From: Sphingosinicella sp942492965
GTDB taxonomy: Bacteria > Pseudomonadota > Alphaproteobacteria > Sphingomonadales > Sphingomonadaceae
Assembly: GCA_942492965.1 (NCBI GenBank)
Contig: OW818656.1
Span: 992,001 to 1,056,000 of the forward strand
Reading direction: 5' to 3'
DNA length: 64,000 nucleotides
Shown here piece after piece: positions 35,301 to 43,535 of the stretch (positions are counted from its first letter, which is position 1; each line of letters opens with the position of its first letter). The notes below the pieces were generated by a model. It did not search any database. It had not been told where the DNA came from and saw only the letters and a program-made list of their open reading frames with translations. The position numbers were made by a program, and so were the translations under genes.

Positions 35301-37134
35301 TGTCGATGGTTTCGCCGCGGCCGCTTTCCACCATGAAATCGTGGATCCAGCCGAGCCGTCCGCCGGCGAGGTCGAACGGATACTCCTCGATCACGCGGAA
35401 GCCGAAGTTCTCGAGCGCCGGGACCACTTCGGACAGCGGAATGATCTCGCCGAGCCGGTAGATCTTGATGCGCAGCCGGTTTTCAGCGTCGCCCGGCCGG
35501 CGATAGATGAACACATCGCGGTCTTCGCCGGTGTCGAGCGCGGTGAGGCGCATGACGTCCTCGGCTGCATCGTCGGCGCTGAACTGCTCGCGGTACGAGG
35601 CCGTAAAGCTGCGCCCATGGCTCAGCGCAAGACGCGCCGCACGGGTGGCGCCGGCGCGTTCGGAAAGTGCCGTTTCGAGCGCTTCTTCCCATCCGCGCAC
35701 CAGCGAGGTGAGCCGTGCGTCGAGCGCGGCTTCGTCCACGTCGGGCACCTGTCCCGGCGTCGTGCCGAGATAATATTGGACGCGCGCCAGGCCCTCGGCG
35801 CGAAGCTCCACGTCATAGCGTGAAAGCCGCGCCTGGAAGGCGTCCTCCAGCATCGCGCCGACACGCTCGCGGATGCCGCTGTGATAGGCGTCGCGCGGTA
35901 CGTAGACGATCACCGATACGAAGCGGCCGAACGGATCTAGCCGTGTGAACAGCTTCGGACGCGGGCGTTCGAGCAGCGACAGCATCCCGAGCGCCATGCC
36001 GGTCAGCCGCTCGGAGTCGACGAGGAACAGATCCTCGCGCGGGAACGTCTCGATGATGTGGGCGAGCGCCTTGCCGGTGTGGCTGCGCGGATCGAAGCCG
36101 AGCGCGGCCTCGACGCGTTCCAGCTTGCGGCGCACGATCGGAATCGATTTCGGCGAGGCGGCGAGCGCGGAAGACGTGAACAGGCCCGCGAAGCGGCGTT
36201 CGCCGATCACCTTGCCCTTGTCGTTGTAACGTTTGACGCTGACGACATCGTAGAAGGCATTACGATGCACCGACGACACGGTGTTCGCCTTGGTGACCAG
36301 CAGCGGGGTCGGCGTCGCCATATAGGTGCGCAGCGCAGGCGGCAGCACCTCGAAACCCTCGGCGCCGCGCCACAGCGGAAACGCCGGGTCGCGCAGCAGG
36401 CCAAGGCCTTCTCCCGCCTTCGGTTCGACCTTCGGATCGGTGAGCGAACGGCCGAACTCGTAGTCACACGCGCCGAGCAGCGTGAAATTGTCCTGTCCCA
36501 GCCAGTCGAGGAAGCCCTTGGCTTCCATCACTTCGTCGGCAGGAACCGGGATCGCCGAACGGCCGAGTTCCATGCGTGCGTCGGCAAGCCGGGTCAGCAT
36601 CTCGCGCCAGTCTTCCACCGCGACGCGCACTTCGGAGAGCACGCGCGCAAGGTCTTCCGCAAGTGCGGTGCGGCCGCGCGCGCCGACCCGGTCGGCTTCC
36701 ACGTAGATGAAAGATTCGCGAAGCCCGCCGTCGGCCTCACCGCGCGCGGGCGCGAGCGATTTCAGCTTGCCGGCCTTGTCGCGCTCCACTGCGAGGATCG
36801 GATGCAGCAGGCGGTGGATGGTGATGCCGTTGCGCGTGAGCGCCGCTGACACGGAATCGACGAGGAACGGCATGTCGTCGTTGAGGATGCCGATCCATGT
36901 GCGGCGGCGGCCAGGCTCACCGTCCGTCGAGGCGATCTCGATGACCGGGGCGCCAGGCGTGCGCGTCTCGAAGAGGCCCGCCGCGAATTCGACGATCGCC
37001 TTGGCCGCGTCCTTGCCCAGTGTCTCCGTCTCGCCCGGAAGCGCGTGGTCGAAGAGCACCGTCTCCAATGATTTCAGAAGGTTACGGGAAACTTTGGGTT
37101 TCGGCGCTTCATGAGTCGCCGCGGCGGTCGCCAT
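32380..37134 (-). CDS. NAD-specific glutamate dehydrogenase, 180-kDa type
   Basis: A 1584-residue protein of the large Bac_GDH family, which deaminates glutamate to 2-oxoglutarate with NAD+. N-terminal ACT-like regulatory segments occupy roughly the first 700 residues. The catalytic core has GGLRWSDRRDDFRTEVLGLV, KAQMVKNAVIVPTGSKGGF and, for the Rossmann part, GVGDMSGDVFGNGMLLS. Length is normal for the family. Facing gltBD, it makes this block a centre of glutamate metabolism. The long plus-strand ORFs over it are shadows. Confidence 0.96.
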   Translation of the reverse strand: MATAAATHEAPKPKVSRNLLKSLETVLFDHALPGETETLGKDAAKAIVEFAAGLFETRTPGAPVIEIASTDGEPGRRRTWIGILNDDMPFLVDSVSAALTRNGITIHRLLHPILAVERDKAGKLKSLAPARGEADGGLRESFIYVEADRVGARGRTALAEDLARVLSEVRVAVEDWREMLTRLADARMELGRSAIPVPADEVMEAKGFLDWLGQDNFTLLGACDYEFGRSLTDPKVEPKAGEGLGLLRDPAFPLWRGAEGFEVLPPALRTYMATPTPLLVTKANTVSSVHRNAFYDVVSVKRYNDKGKVIGERRFAGLFTSSALAASPKSIPIVRRKLERVEAALGFDPRSHTGKALAHIIETFPREDLFLVDSERLTGMALGMLSLLERPRPKLFTRLDPFGRFVSVIVYVPRDAYHSGIRERVGAMLEDAFQARLSRYDVELRAEGLARVQYYLGTTPGQVPDVDEAALDARLTSLVRGWEEALETALSERAGATRAARLALSHGRSFTASYREQFSADDAAEDVMRLTALDTGEDRDVFIYRRPGDAENRLRIKIYRLGEIIPLSEVVPALENFGFRVIEEYPFDLAGGRLGWIHDFMVESGRGETIDMAFVKERAEPALRAVLKGDQENDVFNALVVGAGLPIGNVVWLRAYFRYMRQTGVSYSQQTVVDALRAHGAITAALVDLFRVRFTPGLKARDAAVAEARGRIDSGLADVSAIDEDRIISLYRDIISATLRTNAFVDGGPEALAFKLDSKSVPGLPPPVPYREIWVYSPRVEGIHLRGGRIARGGLRWSDRRDDFRTEVLGLVKAQMVKNAVIVPTGSKGGFYPKQLPPASNREAWLAEGQEAYRIYIRALLSVTDNIVDGKDVPPAGIVCHDAPDPYLVVAADKGTATFSDIANAISVDHGFWLGDAFASGGANGYDHKAMGITAKGAWISVQRHFRELGIDVQTDPIRVIGVGDMSGDVFGNGMLLSKTLKVVAAFDHRHIFLDPDPDPAKSWKERDRLFKLPRSSWEDYDKKLISKGGGVFPRSQKSIALTPEVQAMLDVDAKSLSPNELMHAILKSRADLCWFGGIGTYVKAVTESNADVGDRANDAVRVNAEEMRVRAIGEGANLGVTQQGRIAFARAHGRINTDFIDNSAGVDCSDNEVNIKIALQPALASGKMSMAARNTLLESMTDDVAQLVLRDNVMQTQAISVAESGGSGALPAFQRVIQLLEASGRLNRVVENLPSDEQLTQRALAGGGLERPELAVLLAYAKMTLYDTIVDSPLPDDPLLVQDLEMAFPPAVLKAFKAGVTGHRLRREIIATKLANQIVNRGGITLAFELSEEQGTSLAHVASAFVMTRELFDLRDLWRTIDAAAVDARTHIVLHTKSIRGLRTQMADALRASAPGDQPSQCITAWKSGIQRLSKQLDKLLRPEPRAQVERLRQELLRDGAPGDITERLVELDGLDGAIGNAKLAAELGVTERAIADAYTRVGEMLGLDWAKGVTAQLQPSDPWERLLIAGLLRDFEQLRIDLIKRQTKKGGDPVKAVEVWSAANPVVIQRMADATARARKSGVVTTAMLAHLGSQARALLVN

Positions 37135-37194
37135 CTCGATACTCCGGATAGAGAATGACCCGCCTTATGCGATTTTGCCTCCTGCGAGGCAAGT

Positions 37195-38388
37195 TCAGCG
37201 CGCGGCGAGGCGTTTCAGGGCCACTTCGAGCAGATTTTTGGTGTGCGGGACAGCTTCCAGCACGTCGATTCCGCCCGAATCGCTTTTTTTCGCCACGAGC
37301 AGCACGAACTCCTCGTCCGACGCGATGTCGAGATGCGCAAGCGGCTCGGTCGCGCGCAGCCGCGCCCGCACCGTCTCGGTCGTCTGCTTCACCGCCGGCT
37401 TCGCCCGCGCGGCCCGCTCCCGCTGCACCAGTCCCTTGAGACCGCCCTCGGCGCTCACCACGAACGCGATGAACCCGCCCGCTGCAATCCCCGCCCGCTC
37501 CGCCGCGCCGAGCGCAGAGGCGAACTCGGTAAGGCGCGTCTTGTCGTAGTCGGCGCCGAACACCAGCTTCGCCACCGCCGTCAGCGGCGCCCGCGCCTGG
37601 ACCTTCAGCCCGGCCTCCGCGAGCAGCGCCGCGAAGCCCTGGGGATCGTCCGCGGACGCGAGGTGGAAATCATAAGCGTTGCCAAGCGCCCGGTAGAGCG
37701 CAGCGCGCGAACGCTGGTCCGCCGTCTGCACCGCCGCGGCGTTGGCGCGCGCAACCGCAAGCCGGCCCGCAAGATCGCCCGGCTCCAGCTCGACAACCGC
37801 GGCTTCGGCCTCGTGCGCGACAATCGGCTCATCACCGTCGGCTTCATGCGCCTCGAACGCCAGCTGCGCCTCGAACTCGGCGCCCGCCAATTCTTTCCAG
37901 TTGATCACGCCGTAGATGAAATCGATGCTGTCATCATCCGAGGAGAGCGGCATCAGAATGCCGCGATACAGCGTGTTGTTGCCACGCTGCGACACGAACT
38001 CGGCCTCGAAGCCGATCGGCGCGCGATTGGCGATAATCTCGAAAAAATGGTCGGTGAGCCGCGAGACGAGCGAGCGGCTGGGCACGTGGTCGAGCGCGAT
38101 ATCGGCGCTCGAAAGCCCGCATTCCTCGCGCAGCAGCGTCCCGATGTAGCGCAGGCGCGGGTTCTCGCGGTCTTCGGTGAAATCGAGCAGGATCGAGTGC
38201 GGCCCGAAGTCGTCGAGGCTCGCGGGATCAAGGTCGGTAACGCTCGGAAACTCGCGGCCACGCAGCAGGGACGCCCAGTAGTTATAGGCCCGCACATGCA
38301 TACGCCGCTCGTCCTGGTCGGCGAAAATCGGCGGCGCCTCGAAATCCGGTTCGGAAAGATCGAGAAAGTCTTCGCTCATGTCGCTCAT
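37195..38388 (-). CDS. PAS-like sensory protein, alphaproteobacterial
   Basis: A 397-residue protein from ATG 38388 (MSDMSEDFLDLSEPDFEAP); starts at 38400 (TTG) and 38379 are alternatives. Residues about 25–165 look like a PAS_5-type domain (YWASLLRGREFPSVTDLDP, then LRYIGTLLREECGL and YRGILMPLSSDDDSIDFIYG). The rest is Ala-rich and helical without recognisable output domain. It is separated by 60 bp from the GDH gene on the same strand. A signalling role is likely but no partner is evident. Confidence 0.65.
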   Translation of the reverse strand: MSDMSEDFLDLSEPDFEAPPIFADQDERRMHVRAYNYWASLLRGREFPSVTDLDPASLDDFGPHSILLDFTEDRENPRLRYIGTLLREECGLSSADIALDHVPSRSLVSRLTDHFFEIIANRAPIGFEAEFVSQRGNNTLYRGILMPLSSDDDSIDFIYGVINWKELAGAEFEAQLAFEAHEADGDEPIVAHEAEAAVVELEPGDLAGRLAVARANAAAVQTADQRSRAALYRALGNAYDFHLASADDPQGFAALLAEAGLKVQARAPLTAVAKLVFGADYDKTRLTEFASALGAAERAGIAAGGFIAFVVSAEGGLKGLVQRERAARAKPAVKQTTETVRARLRATEPLAHLDIASDEEFVLLVAKKSDSGGIDVLEAVPHTKNLLEVALKRLAAR

Positions 38389-38556
38389 TTTCGAACCCAA
38401 TTCGCCCCGCTGTGCTGAACAGTACGGACCATGCCCGCGAAGCTGTTGAATAATGGTTAACAGCCTGTTTCGCCGGCCCCATCTGCCGCATGGTCAAAGC
38501 CTCGTTAAGAAATCTCCGCTAGCGTCCGCGCATCAGTTGATTCAGGGGCGCAGCGT

Positions 38557-39939
38557 GTGACACGGGCAATTCAGGACTGGGCGAAATCGGGCGGAGCCGG
38601 CGTGATCGTATCGGCACCGACGACACCGCAACTTAACGTGGCGGACCGGCGTCAAGCCGTTGATCCTGATGGGACACTTATCGCGACGCTCGCCGAGTTC
38701 TGGCCGCATGTGGAGCCGCAAATCGAAGCTTTCGTGCGCACCTATCTCGATCATTTCGCCCGGCTCGCCCCCGGCCATGCACATACGGACGCCGAAAGCC
38801 GCAAGTTCGCCGAAGGCGTGGCTTATGCGCGCGAGAAATGGTGCGACCCTTTTGGTCCGGCATTCGGTGAGCGGCTGGTCGCCGCCGCGCGCGCCATGGA
38901 TCGACACGGCATTCCCTACCATGTCGTGCTGGCTAGCTATCAGGCGAGCGACGAGGCTGTGCTGAGGCACCTGACCGGCACACTCGCGGCCGACCCCGCC
39001 CAGCTTCTGCGCGCCACGACAGCCCTGATGCGCCTCGCCTCTTATGAAGCGAGCGTGCTGACTGCGGCGCTTCATGACATCGAGCGTGCGCGGATCGATA
39101 CGCTGCTGCGCGAGCAGGCCAATCGTTTCCGGCAGGACATCGCCGCCGTCGTCGAGCGCGCCGGCGCGCAAAGCCGCGCGCTGCGCGAGCGTTCGCAGGC
39201 CGCGGCGCGGCGCTCGCGTGAAATGCTGGGCAGCGCCGCCGAGGTCTCGTCCGCCGCCGAACAGTCCGCCGTCGCGATGCGCCAGGCCGCCGAAACCGCC
39301 GCGAGCCTCATTCGCGTCATCGAGGAAACCCGCCGCGATGTCGATGCCACCACCGGCATCGCCAATGAGGCGACCGCACAGGCCGACGCAGCCGCCACCA
39401 CCGTCTCCATGCTCGAAAGCCACGGGCAGGCAATCGAATCGATCGTCAGCCTGATCCGCGACATCGCAGGGCAGACCAACCTCCTCGCGCTCAACGCCAC
39501 GATCGAGGCGGCACGCGCAGGCGAAAGCGGCCGCGGCTTTGCCGTCGTCGCCTCCGAAGTGAAATCGCTGGCGGGCCAGACCGCCCGCGCCACCGACGAG
39601 ATCGCTGCCAAGATCGCCGCCATCCAGGAAGCGACGCGCAACACCGTGAACGCCAACGGCGCCATCCGGCGCACCGTGGACGGCGTCCGCGTCTCCGCCG
39701 ACAGCATCCGCACCGCGATGGACAGTCAGGCCGCCACGGTCACCACGATCAGCGGCTCCGTCGATGAAACCGCGCTTTCCGCCGACGCGATGTCCCACGC
39801 CATCGCCCGCATCCGCCAGACGACCGAGGACATGGCCTCGGAGATGGACATGGTGGAAACCTCGTTCCGCAGCGTCGATGACGAGCTTGCCGCGCTCCAG
39901 CAGGCCGTGCACAGCTTCACGACCAGTCTCGCCGCGTAG
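38557..39939 (+). CDS. Soluble methyl-accepting chemoreceptor with globin-like sensor
   Basis: A 460-residue protein with a GTG start at 38557 and no membrane segment. Residues about 40–185 form a helical globin-coupled-sensor-like domain (EFWPHVEPQIEAFVRTYLDH, then GIPYHVVLASYQ with a candidate haem-ligand His). A coiled coil and MCP signalling domain follow, with the highly conserved hairpin IAGQTNLLALNATIEAARAG then GFAVVASEVKSLAGQT. It probably senses oxygen or redox and signals through CheA/CheW. It is the last core gene before tRNA-Thr. Confidence 0.85.
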   Translation: MTRAIQDWAKSGGAGVIVSAPTTPQLNVADRRQAVDPDGTLIATLAEFWPHVEPQIEAFVRTYLDHFARLAPGHAHTDAESRKFAEGVAYAREKWCDPFGPAFGERLVAAARAMDRHGIPYHVVLASYQASDEAVLRHLTGTLAADPAQLLRATTALMRLASYEASVLTAALHDIERARIDTLLREQANRFRQDIAAVVERAGAQSRALRERSQAAARRSREMLGSAAEVSSAAEQSAVAMRQAAETAASLIRVIEETRRDVDATTGIANEATAQADAAATTVSMLESHGQAIESIVSLIRDIAGQTNLLALNATIEAARAGESGRGFAVVASEVKSLAGQTARATDEIAAKIAAIQEATRNTVNANGAIRRTVDGVRVSADSIRTAMDSQAATVTTISGSVDETALSADAMSHAIARIRQTTEDMASEMDMVETSFRSVDDELAALQQAVHSFTTSLAA

Positions 39940-40008
39940 AACCGAAGTGCAGCTTGCGCTTGTCTTGTACCACGTGCACTGTTAAGGGGTCCGCCGTTCC
40001 GGGATCAA

Positions 40009-40084
40009 GCCGCTTTAGCTCAGCCGGTAGAGCACATCATTCGTAATGATGGGGTCAGGTGTTCGAGTCACCTAAGCGGCACCA
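40009..40084 (+). tRNA. tRNA-Thr (anticodon CGT)
   Basis: A complete 76-nt cloverleaf: acceptor GCCGCTT/AAGCGGC, a D arm with AGCTCAGCCGGTAGAGC, anticodon stem CATCA/TGATG with loop TTCGTAA (anticodon CGT), a T arm GGTGTTCGAGTCACC, discriminator A and encoded CCA. Island 2 begins immediately after it. The gene is intact, so integration keeps the tRNA functional. Confidence 0.97.
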
Positions 40085-40186
40085 TCCCTCCTTCCCAAAA
40101 CGTTCTAAAAGCTTGATTTTCTGCGGGCTACGAAGGAATCTCCTCCTTTGAGCGATCTCGCTTTGTTCCACGAAATCTCACTGGAT

Positions 40187-40244
40187 CGCAGAAATCCGGG
40201 GGCAATTTTGGGGGCAACGCGATAGCTGAAGAGGCGTTGCCCCC
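40187..40244. repeat. Arm-type repeats GGGGGCAA at the tRNA-Thr/int junction
   Basis: GGGGGCAA occurs directly at 40198 and 40210 and inverted (TTGCCCCC) at 40237–40244. The longer arms GGGGGCAACGC (40210–40220) and GCGTTGCCCCC (40234–40244) are perfectly complementary. The layout of two direct copies plus one inverted copy just before the integrase start mirrors island 1, but with another sequence. A 12-bp direct repeat CGCAGAAATCCG also occurs at 40187 and 40261. Likely integrase-binding sites (inference). Confidence 0.55.
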
Positions 40245-40246
40245 AA

Positions 40247-41476
40247 ATGTGCTTGAGAGCCGCAGAAATCCGTGCGTTTCCGACACTCGATACCCTCTAT
40301 CGAAAATCGGACGAAAAAGGCCTGTATCTGGAGGTCCGCCCCAGCGGCGGAAAGCTCTGGTTCTTCAAATATCGCGTTCACGGGACCGAAAAGCGGCTAG
40401 CGCTCGGCCCTTGGCCCGAGGTCAGTTTGGCCGAGGCCCGCGATCTGAGGGATCAGGCGCGGCGCGCCGTCCGGCACGGGAAAGATCCGCTCCAGGAACG
40501 AAAGAAGAAGAAGATTACATCCCAGCTCAGCGCCGGGAACAGTTTCCAATCGGTGGCCGAGGATTTCATTGAGGTGAAGTTCGTGGGCAACCGCAAGGCG
40601 GAATCCACCATCGAGAAAGCGCGTTGGTTTCTCTCGCATCTGACGGGCACTATAGGCGCCCGTCCAATCGCCGATATCGAGCCTGCGGAGTTGCTAGCCG
40701 CGCTCAAGACGATCGAGAGGGCCGGAAAAAGAGAAACTGCCATGAGGACGCGGGCCTTTGCGAGCCGCGTTTTCCGGCATGGCGTAGCCATGTCCCTATG
40801 CAAGACAGATCCCGCGGCGCTTATAGGCGATGCCTTGATGTCGCCGATCGTGAAGCATCGTGCGGCCATTCTGGACCCCGCGGGCCTTGGGGAACTTCTG
40901 AAAGCAATCGACGAATACGGCGGCGGCCCCATCGTCAAAATTGCAATGCAGCTTCTCCCTCATGTTTTCGTCCGGCCGGGTGAACTCAGATATGCGAAAT
41001 GGGATGAGGTCGATTGGGAAGAAGCTGTATGGCGAATTCCGGCGGATCGTACCAAGCTCCGGCGCCCGCACAGCGTTCCACTGTCGTCGCAGTCCATTAC
41101 GCTCTTGCAGGAGCTGCGCCGTCACACGGGTTGGATGGACTGGTTGTTTCCCGGTGAACGCAGCCATCTCAAGCCGATGTGCGAGAACGCCATCAACCTC
41201 GCCTTCAGGCGCATGGGATTTCCCAAAGACGTTGTAACCGCCCATGGCTTCAGGGCGACTGCGAGCACTCTGCTAAACGAGAGCGGAAAATGGCACCCCG
41301 ACGCCATTGAACGCGCATTGGCCCACGGACACAGCAACGCCGTGCGCGGAACCTACGCAAGGGGCCAACACTGGGACGAGCGCGTCGAAATGGCTCAATG
41401 GTGGAGTGACTACCTTGACCGCCTGAAGGTCGGCGGAGCGGTGATCCCCATTCACAAGCTCAAAAGCGTGGGCTGA
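40247..41476 (+). CDS. int: P4-type tyrosine integrase of island 2 (tRNA-Thr target)
   Basis: A 409-residue protein starting at ATG 40247 (MCLRAAEIRAFPTLDTLYRK). It contains KGLYLEVRPSGGKLWFFKYR, a SAM-like core-binding domain and the catalytic domain with VRPGELRYAKW, AHGFRATASTLLNES, LAHGHSNAVRG and the Tyr in TYARGQHWDER. It is read away from the tRNA, convergent with the 67-aa gene 10 bp later. It is only moderately similar to the island 1 integrase, whereas the following genes are near-identical, so integrase and att specificity have been exchanged as a module. Confidence 0.95.
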   Translation: MCLRAAEIRAFPTLDTLYRKSDEKGLYLEVRPSGGKLWFFKYRVHGTEKRLALGPWPEVSLAEARDLRDQARRAVRHGKDPLQERKKKKITSQLSAGNSFQSVAEDFIEVKFVGNRKAESTIEKARWFLSHLTGTIGARPIADIEPAELLAALKTIERAGKRETAMRTRAFASRVFRHGVAMSLCKTDPAALIGDALMSPIVKHRAAILDPAGLGELLKAIDEYGGGPIVKIAMQLLPHVFVRPGELRYAKWDEVDWEEAVWRIPADRTKLRRPHSVPLSSQSITLLQELRRHTGWMDWLFPGERSHLKPMCENAINLAFRRMGFPKDVVTAHGFRATASTLLNESGKWHPDAIERALAHGHSNAVRGTYARGQHWDERVEMAQWWSDYLDRLKVGGAVIPIHKLKSVG

Positions 41477-41485
41477 GTATTTCGC

Positions 41486-41689
41486 TCAGTCTGATTTCGG
41501 CGTGACCCAGACCTCGACGGGGGCGATGAACTTGCCCGGCGCAGGCTTGCCGACATGCACGCGGTCTGCCGTGACCCGCTCTCCGGTTTCGAGGTTAAAT
41601 GTCGCCCACGGCTTGGGCATCCGGCCGAAGGTCATCTTCTGGATGGGCTGGCCGGTGGCCGTGTTCATGATCGTTGCGATGATTGCCAT
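41486..41689 (-). CDS. Conserved 67-aa island protein of unknown function (copy 2)
   Basis: The counterpart of 20801–21004: MAIIATIMNTATGQPIQKM to EVWVTPKSD with a few substitutions (W-A-T for W-V-T, H for Y). Its conservation and its fixed place between alpA and int support a real gene. No motif recognised. Confidence 0.6.
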   Translation of the reverse strand: MAIIATIMNTATGQPIQKMTFGRMPKPWATFNLETGERVTADRVHVGKPAPGKFIAPVEVWVTPKSD

Positions 41690-41738
41690 GCCGGGCCGAT
41701 AGCGGGCACGCCCTCATCTTGTCCAGCAAGGCTTCGGC

Positions 41739-41945
41739 CTACTCCGCCGGAAGATCATCGACATGGAAGAACATTGGGTTCTTCATCCATGCGCTGACGG
41801 CGGACTCGCGCCAGCCGGTACAGCGCGTCGCGATCCGGACCTGGCGCGGGAAACTCCCGGTCTGCATCTTCCGGTAGAGCGTTGAGCGGCTGAGCCCGGT
41901 ACGGTCGAGGACGGCCTTCAGGCGCAAGATACGGTCATGGGACAT
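41739..41945 (-). CDS. alpA: AlpA-family regulator/excisionase-like protein (island 2)
   Basis: A 68-residue protein differing from the island 1 copy at only a few positions (ILRLKAV for IIRLKAV, MQTGSF for MQVGSF). The HTH TGLSRSTLYRKM and the GWRESAVSAWM tail are intact. It is expected to activate integrase or aid excision. It is transcribed towards int and divergent from mucR. Confidence 0.9.
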   Translation of the reverse strand: MSHDRILRLKAVLDRTGLSRSTLYRKMQTGSFPRQVRIATRCTGWRESAVSAWMKNPMFFHVDDLPAE

Positions 41946-42307
41946 GGCTGGTCCTTCCTTAAGCGGTTGTCAGCTCCCCCTTGCGAAGATCAGGAAGTCC
42001 AGAATTGGCGCACGCGTCAAGAGTGCCAAAACAGTGCCAAACGGACGAATAGTACGTTCTGGAAGCATACGGACGCACGTGAACGCATATTTATGCTTAT
42101 TGACGCAAAGATATTTTTTATGGGCGCCGAGATTTACCGTATCAGGATGTCCCGGCGTGCAAACATGCGCGCGAATCACTTGGCGTCAAAAGAGCAGACG
42201 CATGGAACAAGGCATCATTTCAGTAATTTCGCGTTCATGCTCGCTCGTGTACGGTAGCGCGCAAGTCCGGCAATACAGCAGGACGCGAAAGAACAGGGTC
42301 TTTTCTC
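41946..42307. promoter_or_regulatory. Divergent alpA–mucR control region (island 2)
   Basis: The counterpart of 20185–20544. The tandem 11-bp direct repeat upstream of alpA is conserved at 42020–42041 (read on the minus strand as TTTGGCACTGT and TTTGGCACTCT). The mucR-side inverted repeat is partly decayed (GTCCGGC-N6-GCAGGAC region near 42265–42284). No gene is seen in these 362 bp. Confidence 0.5.
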
Positions 42308-42742
42308 ATGACGGATCAGAGCACCGCGCATCAGGAGTTTCTCGCATTTACCGCCGAGATCGTTTCATCACATGTCGCCAACAACACGGTCGCGGTCTCC
42401 GACCTGCCGACCCTCATCTCGAACGTCTATGCAGCGCTCGCGAAGCTCGGCGGCGTGGTCGAGCCCGAGAAAGCTCATCAGGAACCGGCCGTTTCCATCC
42501 GTTCGTCAGTGAAGCCCGACTTCATCGTCTGCCTTGAAAGCGGCAAGAAGCTGAAGATGCTAAAACGCCACCTGATGACGCACTACAACATGACCCCCGA
42601 CGAATACCGCGCGAAGTGGGGCCTTCCCGCCGACTATCCGATGGTCGCGCCGAACTACGCGCTGCAGCGCCAGGAACTGGCGAAGAAGATCGGTCTCGGT
42701 ACCAAGCGCACCACGCCGGGCCGGGGCAAGAAGAAGGCCTGA
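42308..42742 (+). CDS. Ros/MucR-family transcriptional regulator (island 2)
   Basis: A 144-residue protein with the same plan as the island 1 copy: an N-terminal oligomerization-type helix and KLKMLKRHLMTHYNMTPDEY. The finger has CLESGKK, so the second zinc-ligand Cys is again missing (Ser here, Asp in island 1) while the first Cys and both His are kept. It probably regulates the island promoters and perhaps host genes. A strong hairpin follows the stop codon. Confidence 0.88.
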   Translation: MTDQSTAHQEFLAFTAEIVSSHVANNTVAVSDLPTLISNVYAALAKLGGVVEPEKAHQEPAVSIRSSVKPDFIVCLESGKKLKMLKRHLMTHYNMTPDEYRAKWGLPADYPMVAPNYALQRQELAKKIGLGTKRTTPGRGKKKA

Positions 42743-42751
42743 GGCTACAAC

Positions 42752-42781
42752 CCCCGCGCCGCCCCGTGCGGCGGCGCGGGG
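42752..42781 (+). terminator. Hairpin downstream of mucR-like gene (island 2)
   Basis: A perfect 12-bp stem CCCCGCGCCGCC / GGCGGCGCGGGG with a 6-nt loop, 9 bp behind the mucR stop and followed by TTCCTGATT. The loop and one stem pair differ from island 1 while the pairing is kept. A terminator or 3'-end stabilizer. Confidence 0.55.
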
Positions 42782-42819
42782 TTCCTGATTATGTGACGCC
42801 ATGCGTCGAAGCGGATAGC

Positions 42820-42843
42820 CACCCCGCCCTCACGGGCGGGGTG
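42820..42843. terminator. Hairpin CACCCCGCCC-TCAC-GGGCGGGGTG
   Basis: A perfect 10-bp stem, identical to the one at 19651–19674. It lies between the mucR hairpin and the branched element. No U-tract is obvious. Confidence 0.5.
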
Positions 42844-42891
42844 TTGTCGTTTGACTCGTCAGTTCCGGTCGGGAGCGGGCGTCACGGACTT

Positions 42892-42983
42892 AGGCGGGCC
42901 GCGCCGGCCTGCAACCTGCCTGCGGCAGGTCTTCCACTCCCGTTCCAGCCCTTCGGGTGCACGCCGCCTCATGCGGCCCGCCT
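42892..42983 (+). ncRNA. Candidate structured RNA or leader of sigma-like gene (island 2)
   Basis: Outer arms AGGCGGGCCGC (42892–42902) and GCGGCCCGCCT (42973–42983) are perfectly complementary. The inner hairpin ACCTGCC-TGC-GGCAGGT is at 42914–42930 and a CCCTTCGGG hairpin near 42949–42957. The alternative stem GCCGC-CTCAT-GCGGC (about 42963–42977) competes with the outer stem, so two exclusive folds are possible, as in attenuators or riboswitch-like leaders. It lies 66 bp upstream of the sigma-like start. Confidence 0.5.
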
Positions 42984-43049
42984 GATCCCGTTCCTGCCGC
43001 CCGCCCCCGCCCTCCGGCCGGGGCCGCGGCTTTGGCAGGGAGAGGGCTG

Positions 43050-43451
43050 ATGAACGGCAAATCTGTATCTGAACCTGGCGTGCCCCTTGAGCGCGACCGG
43101 CACGCTATTATGCGGGCATGGCTGCGGAAGCTGCCCGAGCGGACACTGATGGTGTTCATTGCGCACAGGGTCGAGGGCAAGTCTTACGCCGAGATCGCCG
43201 CAGAGCTCGGCATTGGTGACTGGCGGGTGCGCTGGCACATGCGAAAGGCCATCCGGCATATCGTGAAGATCGGCAAACCCTACCGGGAGGCGTTCGCGGC
43301 GCTTGACCCCATATCGCAGCAGGTCATGGAGCTCGCCTGGGACGGGCTGCTCAATGACCGTATCGCGCTGCTGCTGGGCCTCTCCGTCGCCGAGGTCGAA
43401 ACCCGCATGGCGGCGGCGCTGGTCGCGCTGCACAAGGCCGCAACCCTCTGA
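43050..43451 (+). CDS. Double-HTH, sigma-region-4-like regulator (island 2)
   Basis: A 133-residue protein from ATG 43050 with GGAGAGGG upstream. It is the same two-HTH protein as 19044–19445 (EGKSYAEIAAELGIGDWRVR; NDRIALLLGLSVAEVETRMA). Sigma region 2 is absent. It is followed, after 84 bp, by the MNT–HEPN gene. Likely a regulator of the island; target unknown. Confidence 0.72.
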   Translation: MNGKSVSEPGVPLERDRHAIMRAWLRKLPERTLMVFIAHRVEGKSYAEIAAELGIGDWRVRWHMRKAIRHIVKIGKPYREAFAALDPISQQVMELAWDGLLNDRIALLLGLSVAEVETRMAAALVALHKAATL

Positions 43452-43535
43452 TCAGGGGGTTGCGGGGTCCACACTCGCGGCAACAGCCTGTTCTTGCAGT
43501 GCAAAGTCATGTCTGAGTTGCTAGGAAGGTCTCCT

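Larger units (their letters stand above)
42743..43049. other. Conserved 307-bp hairpin-rich intergenic region (island 2)
   Basis: The counterpart of 19446–19749, with the same three structured segments (42752–42781, 42820–42843, 42892–42983) in the same order. No conserved ORF. The position between mucR and the sigma-like gene is fixed in both islands. Confidence 0.65.

Noticed and set aside
32338..38418. Plus-strand ORFs such as 32338–33639, 33736–34863 and 37243–38418
   Set aside because: They lie opposite the NAD-GDH and PAS-like genes and have only compositional, arginine-rich products.
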